DNA from: Actinomycetota bacterium | GTDB lineage: Bacteria; Actinomycetota; Actinomycetes; S36-B12; UBA10799 | Direction: 5' to 3' | Length of the DNA stretch: 12,042 nt | Assembly (NCBI GenBank): GCA_030837395.1 | Contig: JAUPKO010000179.1 | Span: forward strand, 1-12,042 | Part shown: positions 6,851-12,042 of the stretch, in pieces | Position numbering within the stretch: position 1 is the stretch's first letter | Layout of the letters: each line of letters begins with the position of its first letter | Program-made: the position numbers and the translations under genes | The notes under the pieces: model-generated | What the model saw: the letters and a program-made list of their open reading frames with translations, nothing else | The model's database searches: none | What the model was told of the DNA's origin: nothing

Positions 6851-6892
6851 TCCGTTCGCCGACCTGTGGCGAACGGGCATCTGTCCCGTTTG
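6851..6892 (+). promoter_or_regulatory. Two overlapping alternative hairpins in the LOG-gene leader
   Basis: Three short segments compete for pairing. CCGTTCGCC (6852-6860) pairs perfectly, 9 bp, with GGCGAACGG (6868-6876) around a 7-nt loop. The same second arm, read as AACGGG (6872-6877), also pairs with CCCGTT (6885-6890) around another 7-nt loop, extendable to about 8 bp with one G-U pair. The two hairpins cannot form together. They lie 24 nt upstream of the LOG start and about 8 nt upstream of its ribosome site. This could be a leader switch (attenuator-like) or, as DNA, a tandem operator. No known riboswitch class is recognised. Confidence 0.5.
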
Positions 6893-6915
6893 ACGCAAGC
6901 GAGAAGGTAGGTGCC

Positions 6916-8022
6916 ATGGCGAAGAAACCAGGCAAAGGCAACGGTAAGGCCAAGAGCACGAGCACGACCGGGAAGCCGACGCGGGCCGTCGACCGGCCCG
7001 AGGTGCGGGCGCAGGTCGATGCCCTGCTGGCGACGTGCGGCGCGGACGTCGGCACCCGCGACGGTCGCCTTGTGCGGGATCTGGTGATCACCTCGCTGAA
7101 GTTGCCCACGGATGGCCGGCACACCGGCGAGCTGAAGATGCTCACCGCCTCGCTCAAGGAGTTCCGGCACGCGATGCGCGTGTTCGGCGAGCACCCCGAG
7201 TCCCGTCGGGTGAGCATCTTCGGCTCGGCGCGCACCCCGGAACACCACGGCGACTACGCCGCTGCGCTGGATTTCGCCGAACTGATGGCGGCGCTGGGCT
7301 GGGTATCCATCACCGGCGCGGGCGATGGCATCATGAAGGCGGGCCAGGAGGGCACCGGGCCGGACGCCTCCTTCGGGTTGGCGATCCGATTGCCCTTCGA
7401 ACAGTCCACGAACGAGGTCATCGCAGGTGATCCGAAGCTGATCACCTTCAAGTACTTCTTCACCCGCAAGACCATGTTCCTGTCCCAGAGCCACGCCGTC
7501 GTCGCCCTCCCGGGCGGCTTCGGCACGCAGGATGAACTGATGGAGTCCCTCACCCTGATCCAGACCGGTAAGTCGGTGATGGTGCCGGTGGTTCTGCTCG
7601 CCGGCACGGGCAGCAACTACTGGCAGCGCTGGGATCGCTATGTCCGCGACGAACTTCTGGCCGGGGATTTCATCAGTCCCGAGGACACCAACCTGTACTA
7701 CCTGGCCGACACGCCCACCGCGGCCGCCGAGCACATCATCGCCTTCTATTCCACGTACCACTCCTCGCGATACGTCGGCGACGACTTCGTCATCCGATTG
7801 CGGAGGCCGCTTCGACCGCACCAGATCGACGCCCTCGACGACGAGTTCGCCCCGTTGGTGGCCGAGGGCCGCATCACTCAGCGCGAGGCCTACCCCGCCG
7901 AGGGGGAGTACCTCGACCTGCCGCGGGTGGCCTTCACCCACACCAGGCGCCAGCAGGGCCTGGTGCGGGTGCTGATCGACCGGATCAACGAATACGGCGG
8001 CGCTGCGACGCCGACCCCGTGA
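6916..8022 (+). CDS. LOG-family protein (long form), putative nucleotide phosphoribohydrolase
   Basis: A 368-residue member of the LOG (Lonely Guy / YgdH-like) Rossmann family. LOG enzymes hydrolyse nucleoside 5'-monophosphates such as AMP to the free base plus ribose 5-phosphate. Landmarks are VSIFGSAR (99-106), the nucleotide-binding GAGDGIMKAG (134-143), FFTRKTMF (181-188, with the conserved R184-K185) and the signature PGGFGTQDE (199-207), which keeps PGGxGTxxE with E207. Short LOG proteins have about 180-200 residues. This one adds about 95 N-terminal residues, starting with a Lys/Gly/Thr-rich basic tail (1-25), and about 85 C-terminal residues after position 283, so it is closer to long forms such as PpnN. 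I chose the ATG at 6916 because AAGGTAGGTG lies just before it; the open frame back to 6829 would cross the paired hairpins. The exact substrate is not determinable. The gene stands alone on its strand. Confidence 0.87.
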   Translation: MAKKPGKGNGKAKSTSTTGKPTRAVDRPEVRAQVDALLATCGADVGTRDGRLVRDLVITSLKLPTDGRHTGELKMLTASLKEFRHAMRVFGEHPESRRVSIFGSARTPEHHGDYAAALDFAELMAALGWVSITGAGDGIMKAGQEGTGPDASFGLAIRLPFEQSTNEVIAGDPKLITFKYFFTRKTMFLSQSHAVVALPGGFGTQDELMESLTLIQTGKSVMVPVVLLAGTGSNYWQRWDRYVRDELLAGDFISPEDTNLYYLADTPTAAAEHIIAFYSTYHSSRYVGDDFVIRLRRPLRPHQIDALDDEFAPLVAEGRITQREAYPAEGEYLDLPRVAFTHTRRQQGLVRVLIDRINEYGGAATPTP

Positions 8023-8028
8023 CCGCGC

Positions 8029-8080
8029 CCTGGTGATCCCGAAAGGTGCTGGTCAGGACCGGCCATCCGGGATCACTGGG
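8029..8080. terminator. Nested hairpin at the convergent LOG / GGDEF-EAL junction
   Basis: GTGATCCCG (8033-8041) and CGGGATCAC (8068-8076) are a perfect 9-bp inverted repeat. Read as plus-strand RNA it extends to 13 pairs (8029-8080) with two G-U pairs. Inside the 26-nt loop, GCTGGT (8048-8053) pairs with ACCGGC (8058-8063) around a CAGG tetraloop. It begins 7 nt after the LOG stop and overlaps the stop codon of the opposite gene. There is no T-run. It is probably the shared terminator, stronger for the plus-strand transcript. Confidence 0.5.
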
Positions 8081-10262
8081 CACGCACCTGCGCCTCGGGA
8101 ACGCCGAACAGGGCAGCCGCGTCGGCTGGTCGCAGTGCCGGCCGCCAGAGCCACCCCTGGCCCAGATCGCAGCCCAACTCTCGGAGCAGGGTGAGTTGGT
8201 CGATGGTCTCGACCCCCTCCGCGATCAGCGTCAGCTGCAGACTTCTGCCCAGGGCGATGATGCCTGTGAGGATCGCCAGGTCGGTGGGGTCGGTGCAGAT
8301 GTCATCGATGAAGGTCTTGTCGATCTTGAGCACCCGAATGGGCAGTCGGCGCAGGTACTGGAAGCCGGCGTGGCCGGTGCCGAAGTCGTCGACCGCGATC
8401 CGGATGCCCATATCGGCCAGCGCGTCCAACTCCGCGGCCGCCGGGCTCGAGGCGTTGATGATCTGGCTCTCGGTGACCTCCAACTGGAGCAGGTCCGCGG
8501 CCACCCCGGTGGCGTCCAAGCAGTCGGCCACCAGCCCCGGCAGCCGGCCGGTGCCGAGTTGTTTGGTGGACACATTCACGGCTGTCTGCGGTGTGCGGGC
8601 GCCGAACTCCGCCTGCCACTCGGCGGCTTGGGAGAGCGCCGCGCGCAGCACCCACTCGCCCACCGCGGGCATGAGGTTGCGACGTTCGGCAACCTCGATG
8701 AACGAATCGGGCATCATCCGACCCAACACCGGGTGCTGCCAGCGGATCAGGGCCTCCACCTCGACGAGCGCCGCACCCTCCTGCAGCGGGAAGACCGGCT
8801 GGTAGCGCAGCTCGAATTGGTCCTCGGCGATCGCCTTGCGCAGGTCCGCCTCGATGGTCACCGTACGTTCGGTGCTCGGGACGTTGTGACCGGTGCTCAA
8901 ATGCCACGTGTTGCCCCCCTGCCGTTTGGCCATGAACATCGCGCTTTCGGCTTGCGCGACCAACTTCGGCGGCGGCATGCGGCCTCGGCTGACCGCCACC
9001 CCCAGGCTTGCCGCAGCCGAGATCGTCGACTTGCCCACCGCGACCCCGGCCGCGAGTTCAGACCTTAGTTGCTCGCTCAGCGATACGGCGGTGGTGGCAT
9101 CGTCGACGGCGGCGAAGACGACGGCGAACTCATCGCTGCCCAAGTGAGCGGCGCTGTCGCCCGGGCGCAGCACGCCCCGCAGCACATTTGCCACGCCGCG
9201 CAGGTACTCGTCGCCGCCGTGCCGACCTAGACTCTGGTTGACCGACTTGAAGTCGTCGAGGTCGAGCACCAACAGGGCGGTGCGGTGGCCGGCATTGCGG
9301 TCTTCGGTGATGCGCCTGGCCAGGTCGTCCAGCAGCAGGTCGCGGTTGGGCAGGCCGGTGACCGGGTCGTGGCGCGAATGGTGGGCCAACTCGGCCTGTG
9401 CCGAGCGCCGCGGGGTGATGTCCTGAATCTGCAGCAGACGCAGGCGGGCAGCGGCGGGGCTGTCGTCGCCGATGCGCGTGAGGCTGATCAGGCCCCACCG
9501 GCTGCCCCCGGAGGGCAAGGTGAACGCGTGCTCGGTGGGGTGGCCCTGTGCGGCCTGCGACAGCGCCTCACAGTCAACATCGGTCATGGCAGGTGGGGAG
9601 GCGGCGCCGATATCGGGGTCGTGGCCCAGGAAGGTCCACAGGGCGCGGTTGGCGTGTCGGATGGTGGGGGTGGCGGCGCCTAGTGTGGGTGGTAGTTCGA
9701 TCACGGCTGAGGGGATGTGTGAGTCGGCGATCGCCGCGGATAGCAGGGCGCCGAGCTCGCCGGGCGCCGGGGCGGACGTCGAAGAGTCCGTGATCACCGG
9801 TCTCGCGAGCAGCGGCGAGAGCGCCGCGCCCGCCGACGGTGTGATCGCGGCCAAAATCAGGGCGCATTCGCTCAGGTGGTCCCGTGACGCCACCTCGTCG
9901 GCCACGAGCACCCCCAGCGGACGGCCCTGGCCGGTGATAAGCATCGCGAAGCCGGACTCGGTCAGCAGGAGGTCATCACCTGGCGGCAGCCGGCCCGCCA
10001 CAGCCTCGAGGTGGGCGGCCCAGTCAGCGGAGTCCGGGCGGACGACGGCGTCACCGAAGCTGCCCCCAACGACAGGCAGGAACCCGACCGTCTGCGGCCC
10101 GCAGAGGTCCTCGACCAGGTCGAGCAGCGACGCGATCGCTTCACGGGGGGCGCCATCGGTGGGCAGCGCCGCCAGCCACTCCAACGCCAGGCTCTGGTCC
10201 GCCAGGCGACGCCGCAGTTGCGCCATTCCGCCGCCGGGATCGCTGCCGGTCGGGGTGACCAC
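8073..10262 (-). CDS. PAS-GGDEF-EAL protein (cyclic-di-GMP turnover)
   Basis: A 729-residue cytoplasmic signalling protein with no membrane segment. The N-terminal part (about 15-155) is an unrecognised sensor region, possibly GAF-like. A PAS-like region (about 170-285) contains HANRALWTFLGHD and ends in the typical LLQIQDITPRR linker. The GGDEF domain (about 290-455) has DLDDFKSVN and a signature that reads GSDEF (375-379) rather than GGDEF. The EAL domain (about 468-720) has all usual metal and catalytic residues: EALIRW (503-508), N563 in NVS, E595 in LEVTE, DDFGTG (625-630), K647, E682 in AEGVET and Q702 in QG. EAL domains hydrolyse c-di-GMP to pGpG, so phosphodiesterase activity is likely and cyclase activity less sure. 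The GTG start lies 6 nt past the restored UroD-fold stop; an ATG at 10226 is an alternative start. It is the last gene of the corrinoid operon. Confidence 0.9.
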   Translation of the reverse strand: MVTPTGSDPGGGMAQLRRRLADQSLALEWLAALPTDGAPREAIASLLDLVEDLCGPQTVGFLPVVGGSFGDAVVRPDSADWAAHLEAVAGRLPPGDDLLLTESGFAMLITGQGRPLGVLVADEVASRDHLSECALILAAITPSAGAALSPLLARPVITDSSTSAPAPGELGALLSAAIADSHIPSAVIELPPTLGAATPTIRHANRALWTFLGHDPDIGAASPPAMTDVDCEALSQAAQGHPTEHAFTLPSGGSRWGLISLTRIGDDSPAAARLRLLQIQDITPRRSAQAELAHHSRHDPVTGLPNRDLLLDDLARRITEDRNAGHRTALLVLDLDDFKSVNQSLGRHGGDEYLRGVANVLRGVLRPGDSAAHLGSDEFAVVFAAVDDATTAVSLSEQLRSELAAGVAVGKSTISAAASLGVAVSRGRMPPPKLVAQAESAMFMAKRQGGNTWHLSTGHNVPSTERTVTIEADLRKAIAEDQFELRYQPVFPLQEGAALVEVEALIRWQHPVLGRMMPDSFIEVAERRNLMPAVGEWVLRAALSQAAEWQAEFGARTPQTAVNVSTKQLGTGRLPGLVADCLDATGVAADLLQLEVTESQIINASSPAAAELDALADMGIRIAVDDFGTGHAGFQYLRRLPIRVLKIDKTFIDDICTDPTDLAILTGIIALGRSLQLTLIAEGVETIDQLTLLRELGCDLGQGWLWRPALRPADAAALFGVPEAQVRAQ

Positions 10263-10268
10263 TGGGGC

Positions 10269-11320
10269 CTACCGTTCCTGGACCGGGTAATGGCCGTACT
10301 CGGCCACGGCGTCGCTGATCGCAAGGAGCACGTCCTCCGGCACCTGAATCGGAATCTCACCGTGGGTGTCGGACAAGATGAGCCGCCGCCTGGTGCGCCC
10401 TGCCGAATCGTGTCCCGCGTGATCCGGTGGGCCTGGTCGGGCGTCCACCGCCGCATCTCGATGCCGTTAAGATTGCCCATCACGGTCAGGCGGCCAGCTG
10501 CGGCGGTCTTGACCTGTCGCAGGTCCTCGTCGCTGCTCGCCCCGACTATCACCGCGGCGGCGGCCGCGAGGTCATCCACCAGGGGTAGCGACAGGCCAGA
10601 TGCCAGCAGGCCCGCGCACGGTCCGTTGATGGCCGCCAGGCACCGGCGCATGACCGGTAGCCCGGAGCTGCGGAAGAGGTCGTGCGGGAGCACCGTGGGC
10701 GAGGCGACGGGGTCGAAGTAGCCGATGGCGTCGGCACCCGCGGCCAACTGGGCGTTGGCCCAGTCGATGGCGAACCCCTCATTGATCGTCACCAAGTGCC
10801 GTGCCAAAGCTGGGTCCTCATGCAGCAGTTGCAGGTACTCGGCGAAGCCGAGTTGCATCACCGGCATGGAGAACGGCGACATGATCACGCCAACGGTCAG
10901 AGCCGTCCCTGCAACCTCGGAGGAGACGATTCGCAATGCCTCCAGCGGTGCCCGCAGGACCTCGCTGTGACGCACGTCGGGGGCTTCCAGCCCGCGGATT
11001 CCGGCGGGAGTGCTGAGCAACGGGCCCACCGCATTGGGGGGCCCATCGGGGTAGAACTGCACCTCGCCGCCGAAGGCTTCCAGTTCGATTGCGCCATAGA
11101 AGAACGGGTAGAGCACGTCGTCGCGGTATTTGGCACGCAGGCGGAGTTGGCCCTCGGCCACGAGCGCTCCGGACCGGTAGTACTCGTCCAGTGGAACGCC
11201 CAACTCCAACGCCCCATGCATCGTCACGGGCAAGAAGTAGGGCACACGGTCCGGGATGCCGCCGCCGAGGGTCGTGAGCAGACGTTCAGTCGAGGTCATA
11301 CTGGGGACGTCGGTGGTCAT
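10269..11320 (-). pseudogene. UroD-fold (MtaA/CmuA-like) methyltransferase-type protein, one-base frameshift
   Basis: A uroporphyrinogen-decarboxylase-fold protein of the corrinoid methyltransferase group rather than the haem enzyme: the N-terminus MTSTERLLTTLGGGIPDRVP, the FGGEVQFYPDGPP stretch (83-95), the AGADAIGYFDPVASP strand (194-208) and MGNLNG (281-286) fit. Relatives move methyl groups between a corrinoid protein and a substrate or coenzyme. The frame is clean to GGG at 311-313 (ending at 10382). The next conserved stretch, ILSDTHGEIPIQVPEDV, then reads in another frame from 10379 and ends at TAG 10271-10269. Adding one base (a T would give GGGFILSDTHGE) yields 350 residues, normal for the family. 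Unrepaired, the frame runs on to 9962 as Arg/Ser-rich nonsense over the next gene. The ATG overlaps the corrinoid stop (ATGA). It could be a true recent mutation or a sequencing error; all upstream sequence looks intact. Confidence 0.82.
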
Positions 11321-11961
11321 AGCCCTACCTCCGCCCGGGCGCGTTCGATCTGCGCCATGATCGGCAGTACGTCAGAGGCCGACATGCCGACGAAGTCCGC
11401 GCCGACTTCGCTGCCCAGCCCGGGATCGAACCGGAAGGGGGCGCCGCCGACCACCACCAGCGCATCACAACCGGCATCCACCAACCCGGCCTTGACCGTC
11501 GCGACCGCCAGCGCCGAGCGCAGCATCAACACGGAGATGAACAGCACGTCGATCGCTTCCGCGGCGGTGCGGCGCACCACCTCGTCCGCCTCCAGCCGAG
11601 CGCCCCAGTCGGTCACCTCGTAACCACAGGCGCGCAGCAGATGCACCACGATCTGCTTGCCGAGCACATGGGAGTCCTCCAGCACGCACACGGCCAGTCT
11701 CGGCTGCGTCGGGCGCAGTGGTTGGTCGGTCGAGCCGTCGATCGTGAGCAGACGTTGGCAGAGTCGTCCGCTCATATATACCTGCGAGAGCGACACGCGG
11801 CCTTCGGTCCAGCCCTCGCCGATGGCGACCAACGCCGGCACCACCACGGAGTCCAGGTAGTCGGTTTCGGACACCCCCGAGATCAGTGCGTTGGCGGCAG
11901 ATTCATCTAGCGAGAGCAACGCGTCGGTGAAGGCAGCCACGTCGGGGTGTGAAGCATGCAT
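11317..11961 (-). CDS. Stand-alone cobalamin-binding (corrinoid) protein
   Basis: A 214-residue two-part B12-binding protein like the methyl-carrying corrinoid proteins (MtaC/MtbC type). A helical cap domain (about 5-80, with ALVAIGEGWTEGRVSLSQVY) is followed by a Rossmann-type B12 domain. The cobalt-ligand signature DxHxxG is present as D96-S-H98-V-L-G101, followed by K102, so H98 should be the lower ligand. SVL (143-145) and GGAPF (172-176) match the other two loops that hold the cobalamin tail. In the cap, the Wx9EH signature of CarH-type photoreceptors would align at W51, but VY (61-62) replaces EH. It should carry a methyl group or sense cobalamin state, with the UroD-fold protein as partner. 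The ATG at 11961 has GGAG about 7 nt upstream. It is the first gene of the operon and overlaps the next by ATGA. Confidence 0.9.
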   Translation of the reverse strand: MHASHPDVAAFTDALLSLDESAANALISGVSETDYLDSVVVPALVAIGEGWTEGRVSLSQVYMSGRLCQRLLTIDGSTDQPLRPTQPRLAVCVLEDSHVLGKQIVVHLLRACGYEVTDWGARLEADEVVRRTAAEAIDVLFISVLMLRSALAVATVKAGLVDAGCDALVVVGGAPFRFDPGLGSEVGADFVGMSASDVLPIMAQIERARAEVGL

Positions 11962-11985
11962 GAACTCTCCAGTCCGATCCTGTCC

Positions 11986-11991
11986 ATGGTA
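11986..11991 (-). promoter_or_regulatory. Possible -10 element of the corrinoid operon
   Basis: TACCAT on the minus strand (11991-11986) fits TAnnAT and would give a leader of about 18 nt carrying the GGAGAG ribosome site before the ATG at 11961. No convincing -35 is visible 16-18 nt upstream. The rest of 11962-12042 shows no gene and no recognisable cobalamin riboswitch, but only 81 nt of the upstream region is in the window. Confidence 0.3.
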
Positions 11992-12042
11992 GACGTGTCA
12001 CCGGACCGCCCGCATGGCCCGGCGGCAGAGTCATGACGGTTC

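Noticed and set aside
6736..7941. 401-codon open frame on the minus strand
   Set aside because: It lies opposite the LOG gene, is rich in Gly, Arg, His and Val without domain motifs, and is a typical high-GC antisense shadow.
8046..9068. 340-codon open frame on the plus strand
   Set aside because: It lies opposite the EAL and GGDEF domains, which carry full catalytic motifs on the other strand; its own protein is low-complexity Arg/Gly/His-rich.
9962..10268. C-terminal extension of the UroD-fold reading frame overlapping the GGDEF-EAL gene
   Set aside because: The sequence is Arg/Ser/Pro-rich with no family similarity, and it is the out-of-frame product after the missing base; the true C-terminus is in the other frame and stops at 10269.
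10369..10391. Programmed ribosomal frameshift in the UroD-fold gene
   Set aside because: The site GGCGGCGGCTCATC has no slippery heptamer or clear downstream pseudoknot, and family members normally encode this region in one frame; a base deletion is simpler.
11317..11961. CarH-like B12 photoreceptor
   Set aside because: The EH of the Wx9EH cap motif is replaced by VY, and there is no MerR DNA-binding domain.
11962..12042. Cobalamin riboswitch in front of the corrinoid operon
   Set aside because: No B12-box-like conserved stretch is seen, and only 81 nt are available, too short for the usual element of about 200 nt.

Overview
The window looks like chromosomal DNA from a high-GC actinobacterium (Actinomycetota). 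The base composition is strongly GC-rich, several starts lack a Shine-Dalgarno sequence and instead carry a TAnnnT-like -10 about 7 nt upstream (leaderless style), and gene types such as a Mog-MoaE fusion fit that group. The genus cannot be told from the sequence. No tRNA, rRNA, insertion sequence, CRISPR array or phage gene is visible.

Layout, left to right. (1) 1-1845, plus strand: the end of a DHA2-type MFS exporter, then a separate FUSC-like membrane protein with its own likely leaderless promoter. (2) 1931-4183, minus strand: a probable unit of an unknown four-helix membrane protein, a short-chain dehydrogenase and a HAD sugar-phosphatase-like hydrolase. (3) 4310-5281, plus strand: a single-gene fusion of a MoaB/Mog-type domain and MoaE (molybdenum cofactor synthesis). 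(4) 5298-6723, minus strand: a translationally coupled pair, a GYF_2-domain protein and a small unknown protein. (5) 6916-8022, plus strand: a long LOG-family nucleotide hydrolase, preceded by two mutually exclusive hairpins. (6) 8073-11961, minus strand: a three-gene operon of a stand-alone cobalamin-binding (corrinoid) protein, a uroporphyrinogen-decarboxylase-fold (MtaA/CmuA-like) protein and a PAS-GGDEF-EAL protein.

The last operon is the most interesting part. The corrinoid gene overlaps the UroD-fold gene by ATGA, and the UroD-fold gene in its restored frame stops 6 nt before the start of the GGDEF-EAL gene. The UroD-fold gene carries a single-base frameshift near 10380; restoring one base gives a family-length protein of 350 residues. 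A methyl-corrinoid pair co-translated with a cyclic-di-GMP enzyme, with no other methyltransferase in view, suggests a link between B12/methyl chemistry and c-di-GMP signalling. That link is inference from gene order. The remaining genes look like ordinary housekeeping or accessory metabolism.
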